NCBI RefSeq assembly: GCF_017888565.1 | Contig: NZ_JAGHFX010000016.1 | Span: 1 to 38,831, forward strand | DNA length: 38,831 nucleotides | Direction of reading: 5' to 3' | Origin: Clostridium sp. | GTDB taxonomy: Bacteria; Bacillota; Clostridia; Clostridiales; Clostridiaceae | Shown here: positions 7,819 through 15,983 of the stretch, one piece after another | Position numbering within the stretch: the first letter of the stretch is position 1 | Layout: each line of letters starts with the position of its first letter | Made by a program: the position numbers and the translations under genes | Notes under the pieces: model-generated | Database searches by the model: none | The model's input: the letters and a program-made list of their open reading frames with translations, nothing else | Told to the model about the DNA's origin: nothing

Positions 7819-7921
7819 TTGCTTATTTCCTTTCATTTAATCTTAAGTGGATATATATAATTTTGAGTTGACTTTGGAGTGAAGTGACGAAATAAGCAAA
7901 ATTATATATATCTATTTTTTT
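7819..7921 (+). terminator. terminator with overlapping, pseudoknot-like stems
   Basis: A 16-bp stem GATATATATAATTTTG (7850-7865) with its exact complement (7897-7912) is followed by a T7 run, so it can terminate the YhfC operon. A second exact 11-bp pairing, TTGCTTATTTC (7819-7829) with GAAATAAGCAA (7889-7899), interleaves with it. The two share three bases (7897-7899). A third pair, CCTTTATAA/TTATAAAGG, lies just upstream at 7763-7771 and 7800-7808. Confidence 0.6.
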
Positions 7922-7965
7922 ATAGAGATTTATTAGTTTATTTAGATAAATAAGGGGGCATGTTT

Positions 7966-8430
7966 ATGAAGAACATTTTAATAAGAAAAGCTAGGGATGG
8001 AGATGAAGTAGAAATACTAAATTTGGTAAGAGAGGTACTGAATCTTTATGGTTTAGATTTAAATCCAGAAGTAGAGGATTTAGATATAACTGATATATCT
8101 AAATACTATATTCAAAATAATGGGGATTTTGAAGTTATAGAGTGTAATGGAGCCATAATAGGAACATATGGTATTTATAAGATAAATGATGAAACTTGTG
8201 AATTAAGAAAGATGTATCTAAAGAAAGATTTTCAGGGAATGGGGCTTGGAAATATAATGATAGAAAACTCTTTTAAAATTGCTAAGTTACTCAATTATAA
8301 AAAAATTACTTTGCAAACTAATTCAGCTTTATATAAGGCTATAAAACTTTATAAAAAGTATGGATTTGAAGATTTTAACGAAGAAGTATGTGATAGATGT
8401 GATATAGCTATGATAAAGGAAATAGCTTAA
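7966..8430 (+). CDS. GNAT-family N-acetyltransferase
   Basis: 154-residue acetyl-CoA-dependent transferase. The fold signatures are the central beta-strand region CELRKMYLKKDFQGMGLGN, where QGMGLG is the acetyl-CoA pyrophosphate loop (Q/RxxGxG/A), then the C-terminal LYKKYGFEDF typical of the family. The ATG at 7966 is preferred over 7960 because the AAGGGGG site ends at 7958, giving a normal 7-base spacing. The substrate is unknown. It stands between a terminator-like structure and a second GNAT gene with a 90-base gap. Confidence 0.85.
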   Translation: MKNILIRKARDGDEVEILNLVREVLNLYGLDLNPEVEDLDITDISKYYIQNNGDFEVIECNGAIIGTYGIYKINDETCELRKMYLKKDFQGMGLGNIMIENSFKIAKLLNYKKITLQTNSALYKAIKLYKKYGFEDFNEEVCDRCDIAMIKEIA

Positions 8431-8519
8431 AATAAATATTGACGATTTAATATATTATTAATTTAAATTATGTATAGTATTAATAGAAACATATATAGTT
8501 AGAGAAGAGGGGAATTTTT

Positions 8520-9023
8520 ATGAGATATTATGATACTAATATAAGAAATTTTAAAGTAAGAGAAACTTCAGAAGAGGATATTCCATTGATTTTATCCTTA
8601 ATAAAGGAAATAGCAGAATATGAAAAGATGTCAGATGAAGTTATTGCAACAGAAGAAACATTAAGAAACTCTATTTTTGAAAATAATAGAGCAGAAGTAG
8701 TAATATTAGAGTTAGATGAAAAGCCAGTTGGATATGCATTATATTTTTATAATTTTTCTACATTCATAGGAAGAAGTGGTCTTTATTTAGAAGACATATT
8801 TATAAAAAAGGAATTTAGAGGAAAAGGATTAGGAAAAGAAGTGTTTAAATTCTTAGGACAGAAAGCAAGAGAAGAAGGTTGTAAGAGAATGGAATGGACA
8901 TGTCTTAATTGGAATGAACCATCAATAAGATTTTATAAATCTCTAGGGGCAATTCCTATGGATGAATGGACAGTATATAGGCTTAAAGAAAAAGAGATAA
9001 TAAATTTAAGTGAAATGAAATAA
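8520..9023 (+). CDS. GNAT-family acetyltransferase, polyamine/thialysine (SSAT) type
   Basis: 167 residues. It has the SSAT-like signature: IAEYEKM near the N-terminus, LYLEDIFIKKEFRGKGLG (the acetyl-CoA loop RGKGLG), and MEWTCLNWNEPSIRFYKSLGA, a segment that in spermidine/spermine acetyltransferases contributes to the active site. It therefore probably acetylates a diamine or a lysine analogue such as thialysine, not a protein. GAGGGG site upstream. It is followed by a bidirectional terminator shared with the convergent PHP gene. Confidence 0.85.
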   Translation: MRYYDTNIRNFKVRETSEEDIPLILSLIKEIAEYEKMSDEVIATEETLRNSIFENNRAEVVILELDEKPVGYALYFYNFSTFIGRSGLYLEDIFIKKEFRGKGLGKEVFKFLGQKAREEGCKRMEWTCLNWNEPSIRFYKSLGAIPMDEWTVYRLKEKEIINLSEMK

Positions 9024-9032
9024 TGCAAAAGA

Positions 9033-9068
9033 AAACAGCTATATTATAAATACATAATATAGCTGTTT
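9033..9068. terminator. bidirectional terminator between convergent genes
   Basis: Perfect 15-bp stem AAACAGCTATATTAT with its complement, 6-base loop, T-rich on both 3' sides. It separates the GNAT gene (+) from the histidinol phosphatase gene (-). Confidence 0.85.
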
Positions 9069-9074
9069 CTTAGT

Positions 9075-9842
9075 TTAGAAATATTGAAGTTTTCTTTTGT
9101 TAAAATAAACTCCTTTTAAGCCAATGGAGTCTATAAAGTCTAATGCTATATTAAAATTATTAGAAATGTTTTTATGATTATGGGCATCGGAACCTAAAGT
9201 AACATATTTGCCACCTAAGTCTTTGTATAGTTTATATATATCAAATAAGGATTCTCTAGCTGAATTGATATGAAGTCTACTTGAGTTTAACTCTAAAACT
9301 TTTCCTTTGTTTATTAGAGTAATGAATATTTCATAAAGAATATTTTCAAAATCTGAGAATGGTATTTCTTTATTTTCAAAAAAACAATATCTACAAGGAT
9401 AATCTATGTGTGATAAGGAATCAAAGTTATTATATAATTTTACACAAGATAACATATCTTCTAGATAATAAGAAAAGAAGTCATGTTTATTATAACCTTG
9501 ATGTACATAATCACAATATATATCTAGATCTTTGACCGCATGTATAGAACCTAAAATAAAATCAAAATCATGGCTAGAAGCTATTTTTTCATTTTGAGCA
9601 AAGGTATTTTGTGTTAATCCAATTTCTATTCCTAGCTTTAATTTATCTGATCTATATTTTTCATATTTATTAAAGTAAGTAGGAACATCAAATCTAAATT
9701 CATTTTTTACTGGATAATCTAAATCCATATGATCAGTTATTATGATACCAATATTCTTTTCATTACTAATAGATATAGCATCTAATATATTCATATCACT
9801 ATCTGTAGAAAATTTTGAGTGCATATGGCTATCAAATATCAT
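9075..9842 (-). CDS. hisJ: histidinol-phosphatase, PHP family (HisJ/HisK type)
   Basis: 255 residues. It removes phosphate from L-histidinol phosphate, the penultimate step of histidine synthesis, in the cytoplasm. The metal-binding PHP motifs appear in order: DSHMHS (4-9), TDHMD, GIEIG, LGSIHAV, LSHIDYP and the C-terminal LGSDAH. The length matches the HisJ-type enzymes of Gram-positives. It is not beside other his genes, which is usual for this isozyme. A GGAGGGA site precedes the ATG. Other PHP phosphoesterases cannot be fully excluded. Confidence 0.85.
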   Translation of the reverse strand: MIFDSHMHSKFSTDSDMNILDAISISNEKNIGIIITDHMDLDYPVKNEFRFDVPTYFNKYEKYRSDKLKLGIEIGLTQNTFAQNEKIASSHDFDFILGSIHAVKDLDIYCDYVHQGYNKHDFFSYYLEDMLSCVKLYNNFDSLSHIDYPCRYCFFENKEIPFSDFENILYEIFITLINKGKVLELNSSRLHINSARESLFDIYKLYKDLGGKYVTLGSDAHNHKNISNNFNIALDFIDSIGLKGVYFNKRKLQYF

Positions 9843-9922
9843 ATAATCCCTCCTTGAGAATAAAATGTTGTTTTTTTTATTATATCATATATTTATTAAT
9901 AGTTTCTTAATATCAAAATATC

Positions 9923-9951
9923 TTGATAAATGGTATTATTAAATATAAAAT
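9923..9951 (+). promoter_or_regulatory. sigma-A promoter of the 9983-12936 operon
   Basis: -35 TTGATA (9923-9928), 17-base spacer, -10 TAAAAT (9946-9951), about 30 bases before the first start codon. The -35 overlaps a TATCA/TGATA dyad (9911-9928). Confidence 0.65.
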
Positions 9952-9982
9952 TAAATTAAAATATAAATAAAGGTGTGTTTTT

Positions 9983-10324
9983 ATGAAAAAATTATTCGAA
10001 ATAAGAGATTTGGTATTTTATAAGGAAGAATTTTTAGATAATTTAGACGAATTTGAAGATATATTGCCTATAATAGAAGAACTTAGCAAAGATCTTACGT
10101 ATGAGGAAATAGAAGTAGTAGGACAAAATGAATGTTGTGAAAAGACAAATAAAAATTACATAGTTGAAATACCAGGATTTTTAGATGAAAATGATGAGTT
10201 TTTAACACAAGCAGAAGTAGAAGCATTAGCAAGCTTAGGAAAACAAAAAATGTTGGATTTATTTGTAATAAGAATATATAAGTGCGTAACATGTAAAAAA
10301 TGGATAATAGATATTTTAGAGTAA
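9983..10324 (+). CDS. small uncharacterised clostridial protein with CxxC motif
   Basis: 113 residues, acidic and soluble, with no signal or membrane segment. The N-terminal half is helical and Glu/Asp-rich. The centre holds NECC and VEIPGFLDENDEFLTQAEVEAL. The C-terminus holds YKCVTCKKWIIDILE, a CxxC knuckle that with the internal CC could bind zinc. I do not recognise the family with confidence; a DUF3785-like assignment is possible but not verified. It is the first gene of an operon whose next members are a membrane protein with a C-terminal extracellular region and a murein hydrolase. Confidence 0.75.
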   Translation: MKKLFEIRDLVFYKEEFLDNLDEFEDILPIIEELSKDLTYEEIEVVGQNECCEKTNKNYIVEIPGFLDENDEFLTQAEVEALASLGKQKMLDLFVIRIYKCVTCKKWIIDILE

Positions 10325-10339
10325 AGAGGGTTGATAAAT

Positions 10340-11587
10340 TTGAGGAAATTTGATAGATTATTAAAAAACTTAAAAGAATACATATGCCTTTTAAAAGGAG
10401 ATATAAAAAGTTTGAGTTTTAATAATATTAAAGAATTTCTAATTAAGCGAAAAATACTACTTAGCACGATTTTAGTTTTTTTTATTTTAATTGGTTTTGG
10501 GGTAGGGAGCTATAAGGCTTCAAAGGATATTGTTTTGAGGAAGCTGGAAATAGCTTTAAAAGAAAATAAACCTGGACAAATATATAGAAAGATTAGAGTT
10601 GAGGATAAAAAAATAAGTAAAAGGGATTTACAGCCGTTATCAGAGTATTATTCAGAAAATACTAAACAAGTTGATGATATAATAAGAGGGTTAAAAAGTA
10701 ATGAAAAAAGCAGGCTTTTTACTTTGAAAAATGATAAAATATTATTTTTTAATAATTATAAAATACAAATAGAGCCTGTTTCTATAAAAATTAATACAAA
10801 TTTTGATGATGCTAAGATTTATGTTGATAATATGCTTATAGATGCAACAAAGATAAAAAAAGGTCTAATTCCCGGGAAATATAAAATAAGAGGGGAATTA
10901 GATACTTTATATGGAGAAGTTGCTGAAGAACAAGAAATATTTTTGATGCAAAATGAGGAATATGTATTAAATTTAAAAGCTATTAATATAAGCCTATCTT
11001 CAAATTTTGATGATGCAGATGTAGTTATAAATGACAAAAAAATAGATAAAAAAGTAAAAGATATAAAAAAATATGGCCCAATACCCATAAACAAAGATAT
11101 AAAGATATCTTTGGAAAGAGAATTTCCATGGGGTGTATTGAAAAGTGAAAAAGTTAATGTGGGAGACTTACCAAATATAAATATAGATATTAATATGGTT
11201 AATGATAAATTATTAAGTGAAATAGACAGTTGTACTAACATTTTTTATAGTAGTGTTTTTAATGCTCTAAATTTGAACGATTATTCTTTAATAAAAAATG
11301 CAGAAGAAAATACAAAAAGTAAAATTTATGACAATATAAGAAGAGAAAGTTTATTCTTAAAAAATAATTATGAGCTTACTGAATTAAATACAGAAGTTAA
11401 AAGTAGTGAGTTTTATTATGAAGATAATACTTACAAAGCTAATATAGTTATAAATTTAAATTATAGTGTAAGTAAAAAGCTTATCCCGTTCATAAAAAAT
11501 AATGTTAATGAAATGTTTTTAACTCAAATGGAATATGTTGATGGAAAATGGGAAATAACCGATGTACAAAAGTTTAATTTAGAATAA
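10340..11587 (+). CDS. TcaA/YvbJ-like membrane protein with large extracytoplasmic region
   Basis: 415 residues from the TTG at 10340, which has AGAGGG 9 bases upstream; an in-frame TTG at 10331 directly abuts that site and is less likely. After a basic cytoplasmic stretch there is one membrane segment (STILVFFILIGFGVGSY, about residues 37-55). Two similar beta-rich domains follow, each opening with SxxTNFDDAxxxxDN-like sequence (TNFDDAKIYVDN and SNFDDADVVINDK). A C-terminal NTF2-like region ends YVDGKWEITDVQKF. This is the layout of the TcaA/YvbJ family, linked to the cell wall and glycopeptide response. The N-terminal zinc ribbon of TcaA is absent. Confidence 0.6.
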   Translation: MRKFDRLLKNLKEYICLLKGDIKSLSFNNIKEFLIKRKILLSTILVFFILIGFGVGSYKASKDIVLRKLEIALKENKPGQIYRKIRVEDKKISKRDLQPLSEYYSENTKQVDDIIRGLKSNEKSRLFTLKNDKILFFNNYKIQIEPVSIKINTNFDDAKIYVDNMLIDATKIKKGLIPGKYKIRGELDTLYGEVAEEQEIFLMQNEEYVLNLKAINISLSSNFDDADVVINDKKIDKKVKDIKKYGPIPINKDIKISLEREFPWGVLKSEKVNVGDLPNINIDINMVNDKLLSEIDSCTNIFYSSVFNALNLNDYSLIKNAEENTKSKIYDNIRRESLFLKNNYELTELNTEVKSSEFYYEDNTYKANIVINLNYSVSKKLIPFIKNNVNEMFLTQMEYVDGKWEITDVQKFNLE

Positions 11588-11604
11588 GGGTAGGTGTAAA
11601 ACTT

Positions 11605-12936
11605 ATGAATAAGAAATTAAAAGCAGTAACTTTAGCTGTTGTAGTGATTTTTTCAAGCAATACATTAGCGCTTGCAGAAAGTAGCAGTTCCTTACAAGAT
11701 AAAATTGAACAAAATCAAAATGATATAAATAAATTAGAAAATGAAAAAGAGAAAGTTAATGGAGAAATAGAAAATCAATCAAGTGAACTTCAAGGGATTT
11801 TGAATCAAATTGATGAAAAAAGTAAGGATTTAGAAAGTGCTCAGGCAGAAGTTAATGCGTATCAGGCTAAAATAGATGAGGTACAAAGTGAAATTGATAG
11901 AATAAATTCAGAGATAGCAGGTGCTGAAAATGAAATTTCTACTAAAGAAGCCCTTATTGTAGAAAAGGAAGAAGAAGGTAGAAAGATAAAAGAAGCATTA
12001 GACCAGAGAGTAAGAAATTACTATAAAATGGACGTAACTGCAAATTATATTTATATGATATTAAAAAGTGAAAGTGTAGTTTCTTTATTTAATAATATTC
12101 AAAATGTAATTAGAATAATGACTTTAGACAAAGGACTAATGGAATCAGCAAGAGAGCTTCAAAAACAATTAGAAGAAGAAAAAATTGAGATTTCAAAAAG
12201 ATTAGAAAAAATAGAAACTGATAAAAATGAAGTAATAGCAAAGCAAGATGAGCTTAAAGAAGCTCAAAAGGAATTCATAGTAAAACAAGAATTCCATCAA
12301 AGTAAAATGAACGAGCTATATGGATTAGAATCACAAAAATCAGGAATAATAGCATCTTTATCAGATAAAGAAAAAGAGATAGAAGAACAAATTGGTGATT
12401 TAGTTTCCTATAACAAGGAATTACAAGCTACCTTAGATAATATATTTAATGAAATAAATAATGGCTCTAACAATAATGGAAATAATTCAGGTGGAAATGG
12501 TTCTGGTGGAGGAGAGAATTCAGGAGGAAATGTAGTTCCTGGAGATCCAAATAATGAAACGTTTCTAAGACCTGGTTACGGAGTTGTAACAGATCCTTAT
12601 GGACCAAGAATTAATCCTGTAACAGGTGAATCAGGATTCCATACCGGTGTAGATTTAGGCGATCCTTATGGAGCTCCTGTTGCAGCTTCAAAAAGTGGTG
12701 TAGTTGCATATTCAGGTTGGATATCCGGATATGGAAAAACAATAATTATAGATCACGGCGGTGGAGTGCAAACTTTATATGCACATAATAGTGAACTTGC
12801 AGTAGGCGTTGGACAAGCTGTTTCAAGAGGACAAACTATTGCATATGTTGGATCTACAGGCCAGAGTACTGGACCTCATATTCATTGGGAAATAAGAATT
12901 AATGGACAACATATAAGTCCTATGGGATATGTATAA
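11605..12936 (+). CDS. secreted murein hydrolase / hydrolase activator, M23 family (EnvC/PcsB-like)
   Basis: 443 residues. A cleavable signal peptide (MNKKLKAVTLAVVVIF, ending ALA) is followed by a long coiled coil (about 30-280), a flexible Asn/Gly/Ser linker (about 288-312) and a C-terminal M23 metallopeptidase domain. The zinc and catalytic residues are present: H346 and D350 in HTGVDLG, LYAHN, and H425/H427 in HIHWE, so the domain looks enzymatically active. It cuts peptidoglycan peptide cross-links, probably during septation or spore engulfment. It is last in the operon with the TcaA-like gene (17-base gap) and ends in a strong terminator. Confidence 0.9.
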   Translation: MNKKLKAVTLAVVVIFSSNTLALAESSSSLQDKIEQNQNDINKLENEKEKVNGEIENQSSELQGILNQIDEKSKDLESAQAEVNAYQAKIDEVQSEIDRINSEIAGAENEISTKEALIVEKEEEGRKIKEALDQRVRNYYKMDVTANYIYMILKSESVVSLFNNIQNVIRIMTLDKGLMESARELQKQLEEEKIEISKRLEKIETDKNEVIAKQDELKEAQKEFIVKQEFHQSKMNELYGLESQKSGIIASLSDKEKEIEEQIGDLVSYNKELQATLDNIFNEINNGSNNNGNNSGGNGSGGGENSGGNVVPGDPNNETFLRPGYGVVTDPYGPRINPVTGESGFHTGVDLGDPYGAPVAASKSGVVAYSGWISGYGKTIIIDHGGGVQTLYAHNSELAVGVGQAVSRGQTIAYVGSTGQSTGPHIHWEIRINGQHISPMGYV

Positions 12937-12958
12937 AAAGGCCGAAAGGCCTTTTTTT
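12937..12958 (+). terminator. terminator of the M23 operon
   Basis: AAAGGCC-GAAA-GGCCTTT hairpin with a GNRA tetraloop and a T7 run, starting right after the stop codon. Confidence 0.95.
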
Positions 12959-12960
12959 AA

Positions 12961-13018
12961 TGGATAATTGATGATTGACATTTGATAATTAAAAAAATAA
13001 GCAAAGCTTAATTATCAA
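12961..13018. repeat. AT-rich intergenic repeat with inverted arms
   Basis: Short variants of GATAATTGAT recur, and an exact 11-bp inverted pair TTGATAATTAA (12982-12992) / TTAATTATCAA (13008-13018) is present. It resembles the short intergenic repeats common in clostridia. No gene is in it. Confidence 0.4.
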
Positions 13019-13020
13019 TT

Positions 13021-13188
13021 ATAAAAAAACCTGTACAAAAGCTGCACAGGTTAAAGGGTTTTATGTTCATTTAAGAAAGGGAATAAATGAACATATGTGG
13101 GGTTTTATTAAAACTGATAATAAAAATATTATCAGTAGTATGGGCTAATTCATATGTTGAAAAAATATGTAATTAATAAAATAATTGT
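13021..13188 (-). ncRNA. candidate small regulatory RNA (about 165 nt) with three hairpins
   Basis: The strand opposite to the flanking genes carries a complete transcription unit. The promoter is TTGACA-N17-TATATA (13195-13223). The transcript would then contain a hairpin CTGATAATA/TATTATCAG (13114-13135), a perfect 12-bp hairpin TATGTTCATTTA/TAAATGAACATA (13062-13095) whose loop is TTCCCTTTCT, and a final hairpin AACCTGT/ACAGGTT followed by T7 (13023-13052). No open reading frame of note fits. The exposed C-rich stretches (CCCC, CCCTTTC, ACCC) could pair with Shine-Dalgarno sequences, as in many Gram-positive trans-acting sRNAs. I do not match it to a known RNA family. Confidence 0.6.
13023..13052 (-). 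terminator. terminator of the candidate sRNA
   Basis: On the minus strand AACCTGT...ACAGGTT with one inner mismatch, followed by TTTTTTT. Confidence 0.75.
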
Positions 13189-13194
13189 AAAATT

Positions 13195-13223
13195 TATATA
13201 ATTATTATATTATATTTTGTCAA
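13195..13223 (-). promoter_or_regulatory. near-consensus sigma-A promoter on the minus strand
   Basis: -35 TTGACA (complement of 13218-13223), 17-base spacer, -10 TATATA (complement of 13195-13200). No minus-strand protein gene lies downstream before the terminator at 13023, so it serves the sRNA candidate. Confidence 0.7.
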
Positions 13224-13371
13224 AAAATCCAATAGTTTTTAGAAAAATTATCGAAAATAAGATTTTTTCTGAAAATATTAGCATTTTATAAAATAAAAAT
13301 ATATAAAAATATATAAAATATATAGAGATTTCAATAAAATACGTTATATAATATAAATTGAGGTGATTTAA

Positions 13372-13551
13372 ATGAAAAGTTTTAAAAATGAAGATATATT
13401 AAAGTCAACACCTGACTACGAAGATTATACAAAAAATGAAGCTAAGCTATCAGTACAAGAAATGAGAGATCTTGGCTTATTAAAATGTGGTGGATGTTGT
13501 AGTAGTAAGGGAAGCAGTTCAGGTTGTGGTTGCAAAAGTAAAAGAAAATAA
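13372..13551 (+). CDS. 59-residue cysteine-rich small protein
   Basis: ATG with a good GAGGTGAT site. The protein begins MKSFKNEDILKSTPDYEDYT and ends LKCGGCCSSKGSSSGCGCK plus a basic SKRK tail. The first two thirds are acidic and leader-like. The last third carries all five cysteines (39, 42, 43, 52, 54) among Gly/Ser. This layout recalls metal-binding mini-proteins or precursors of ribosomally made modified peptides, but no modification enzyme or transporter lies next to it. It is too short for standard gene calling. It stands alone between the sRNA candidate and an anchored-protein gene. Confidence 0.65.
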   Translation: MKSFKNEDILKSTPDYEDYTKNEAKLSVQEMRDLGLLKCGGCCSSKGSSSGCGCKSKRK

Positions 13552-13626
13552 TACTATAAATGTATTTTATAATAAATAAATGTAAAAGCTTTTAATATAA
13601 AATATAAATTATGGGAGGTATTAGGT

Positions 13627-14436
13627 GTGAGAAGACCTAGCATATTCAGTAGAGATTATGAGAGGAAAATGAAAAAACGAAGAAGAATAATAGCTACTAT
13701 TTCTTTTATAGGAGTTTTGATTATAGGCATTATATTTATGAAAATAGCTATGAATAGTATAAATATGGACACATTTAAGAATAAAGTTCAAATGTGGATT
13801 GATGCAGATAAGCCTTCTAACAGTGTAAATGAAGAAATTGAAAATACAGAAAATAGTGAAAATAGTGAAAATGGAGAAATGGTTGAAGAAGCGCCTAAAG
13901 AACCAGAGGGTAAAACTATGGAATTTGCTGTTAATGAAAATTCTATATTAAAAGCAGAATATGAAGAAATAAATGGAACTATAAAATTTAAAGATATAAA
14001 GGAAGTTCAAAGCAATATTTATTATTTTATGAATAATGCAAAGAATTTAATTTTAACTATAGATGAAAATCAAAATATGAAGATTTTTAATGTAAATAAT
14101 AAAGAGGCTAATATAACAAAAGATAAATATACAGCTCCAAATGGAGAAATATTTAATAAAGATTCAGTTCTTCAAACATATAAAGGATACTTATGGAATG
14201 TAGAAGCAAAGTTTGTAACAGATACAAAAGTTGCATACATTAGTAATGTACCTTATTTTGGATATGATTTAAATAAATATATATGGGTTATAGATTTAAA
14301 TGATAATAGCCATAAAACCTTATGGAATTCTAAAGGTAAGGAAATAAAATTTGGAGATTTGAAAGAAAAGGGATTAGAAGTTGTGATTGATGGCAATGTT
14401 AAATATGTAAATCAAAATAGTGATTTAGTCAACTAA
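13627..14436 (+). CDS. membrane-anchored exported protein of unknown function
   Basis: 269 residues from a GTG with GGGAGG upstream. A basic N-terminus (KKRRR) is followed by one uncleaved membrane helix (about 23-43), a Glu/Asn/Ser-rich spacer with ENSEN repeats (about 73-95) and a globular extracytoplasmic domain. That domain contains YYFMNNAKNLILTIDENQN, VAYISNVPYFGYDLNKYIWV and IDLNDNSHKTLW, a beta-strand pattern reminiscent of a small beta-propeller fragment. I do not recognise the family. It precedes tig with a separate promoter between them, so it is probably its own unit. Confidence 0.7.
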   Translation: MRRPSIFSRDYERKMKKRRRIIATISFIGVLIIGIIFMKIAMNSINMDTFKNKVQMWIDADKPSNSVNEEIENTENSENSENGEMVEEAPKEPEGKTMEFAVNENSILKAEYEEINGTIKFKDIKEVQSNIYYFMNNAKNLILTIDENQNMKIFNVNNKEANITKDKYTAPNGEIFNKDSVLQTYKGYLWNVEAKFVTDTKVAYISNVPYFGYDLNKYIWVIDLNDNSHKTLWNSKGKEIKFGDLKEKGLEVVIDGNVKYVNQNSDLVN

Positions 14437-14459
14437 GATAAATTTAAATAAACAAATAT

Positions 14460-14489
14460 TTGAAAGTATTTGATATAGTATGGTATAAT
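14460..14489 (+). promoter_or_regulatory. sigma-A promoter of tig
   Basis: -35 TTGAAA (14460-14465), 18-base spacer, extended -10 TGG-TATAAT (14484-14489). An in-frame TTG at 14460 is part of the -35 box and is not a start codon. Confidence 0.75.
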
Positions 14490-14543
14490 AAGCTAGTTAT
14501 ATCAATTATGATAGTATCTTACTATTTTAGGAGGAAGAGTACA

Positions 14544-15827
14544 ATGGAAGCTAAAATGGAAAAAATAGAGAAAAACGTTATTAAGTTTGAAATAAAGGTT
14601 GAGGCTGAAAAATTTCAAGAAGCTATAAAAAGAGCTTATAATAAAAACGTTAAAAACTTTAATGTACCAGGATTTAGAAAAGGAAAGGTTCCTATGGCGA
14701 TAGTTAAAAAATACTATGGTATAGGAGTTTTAATTGAAGATGCAGTTAATTTTGCAATAGATGCATCATATTCAAAGGCATTAGAGGAAAACAACATAAT
14801 TCCTGTTGATTATCCGAAGGTAGACATAGTAACTGCAGAAGAAGGAAAAGAATTTGTATATACTGCAGAAGTTACAGTTTATCCAGAAGTTGAATTAGGA
14901 GAATATAAAGGATTAAAAGTTGAAAAGCCATCTTATGAAGTTACAGAAGATGCAATAAATGAAAAATTAAAAGAAATGCAACAAAAAAATGCTAGAATTG
15001 AAACTAAAGAAGATGGGGAAATAGCTACTGGGGATACAGCAGGTATTGATTTCAAAGGCTTTATTGATGATGTAGCATTTGAAGGTGGAGAAGGTAAAGA
15101 CTATTCACTTGAAATAGGATCAGGTACTTTCATAGATACTTTTGAAGATCAATTAGTTGGAGCGAAAGTTGGAGACAAAGTAGAAGTTAACGTAACTTTC
15201 CCAGAAAACTATGGAAGAGAAGAATTAAATAATAAGCAAGCTAAATTTGAAGTTTTAGTAAAAGAAATAAAGATAAAAGAATTACCTGAAATTGATGATG
15301 AATTTGCTAAGGAAGTTTCAGAATTCGATACATTAGCAGAATTAAAAGAAGATATTGTTAAGAAGATGGAAGAAGAAAACAACAATAAAGCAGAAAGAGA
15401 ATATGAAGATGCAATTATAAAAGCTGTTGTTGAAAATGCTAAGGTTGATGTTCCGGAAGTTATGGTTGAAAAAGAAATTGATACAATGGTAAGAAACTTA
15501 GAACAAAGACTTCAATATCAAGGTTTAAATCTAGAACAATATTTCCAATTTACTGGCACAGACGAAGCAAAAATGAGAGAATATATGAAAGAAAACGCAG
15601 AAGTTAAAGTAAAGACAGATTTAGTTTTAGAAGCTGTAGAAAAAGCTGAAAATATAGATGCAACAGAAGAAGAATTAAAAGAAAAAGCTAAGGAAGTTGC
15701 AAAAATGTATTCAGCTGAAGAAGACGAAAAAATGGTTGATTTATTAATGAATGGCCAAAGAGCAGCACTTCTTGCTGATGTTAAAGTATCAAAGACTATA
15801 AAGTTTTTAGTTGAAAATAATAAATAA
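14544..15827 (+). CDS. tig: trigger factor, ribosome-associated chaperone and prolyl isomerase
   Basis: 427 residues from the ATG at 14544 (AGGAGGA upstream), the normal length. It binds nascent chains at the ribosome exit tunnel. The N-terminal ribosome-docking signature GFRKGKVP is at residues 43-50. The FKBP-type prolyl-isomerase domain lies at about 155-240 ([14 protein letters not shown], then [16 protein letters not shown] and FPENYG). The helical C-terminal arm region follows. It heads the tig-clpP-clpX-lonB-lonA-ysxC block, an arrangement conserved in clostridia and bacilli, and has its own promoter and terminator. Confidence 0.97.
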   Translation: MEAKMEKIEKNVIKFEIKVEAEKFQEAIKRAYNKNVKNFNVPGFRKGKVPMAIVKKYYGIGVLIEDAVNFAIDASYSKALEENNIIPVDYPKVDIVTAEEGKEFVYTAEVTVYPEVELGEYKGLKVEKPSYEVTEDAINEKLKEMQQKNARIETKEDGEIATGDTAGIDFKGFIDDVAFEGGEGKDYSLEIGSGTFIDTFEDQLVGAKVGDKVEVNVTFPENYGREELNNKQAKFEVLVKEIKIKELPEIDDEFAKEVSEFDTLAELKEDIVKKMEEENNNKAEREYEDAIIKAVVENAKVDVPEVMVEKEIDTMVRNLEQRLQYQGLNLEQYFQFTGTDEAKMREYMKENAEVKVKTDLVLEAVEKAENIDATEEELKEKAKEVAKMYSAEEDEKMVDLLMNGQRAALLADVKVSKTIKFLVENNK

Positions 15828-15836
15828 TATACAAAA

Positions 15837-15870
15837 AATAATTGCTAGAATAAAATTCTGGCAATTATTT
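15837..15870 (+). terminator. terminator after tig
   Basis: 15-bp stem AATAATTGCTAGAAT with its complement (one G-T wobble), loop AAA, short T-tract. Confidence 0.8.
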
Positions 15871-15983
15871 CAAATATTCATTAACAAAATAAATAAAATT
15901 TTATATAATTTAATATAATTAGTTTTTTAAGAATATGGATATATTATAAAAGAAGGTAGAAAATAGAGAAGGAGGGAATAAAA

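Noticed and set aside
10095..10467. Minus-strand frames at the start of the TcaA operon
   Set aside because: They overlap two better-supported plus-strand genes and have no start signals.
14460..14543. 28-residue extension of trigger factor
   Set aside because: It lies over the promoter; family length and the AGGAGGA site place the start at 14544.
15870..15983. CtsR or CIRCE operator before clpP
   Set aside because: No GGTCAAA-type repeat or CIRCE inverted repeat is present.
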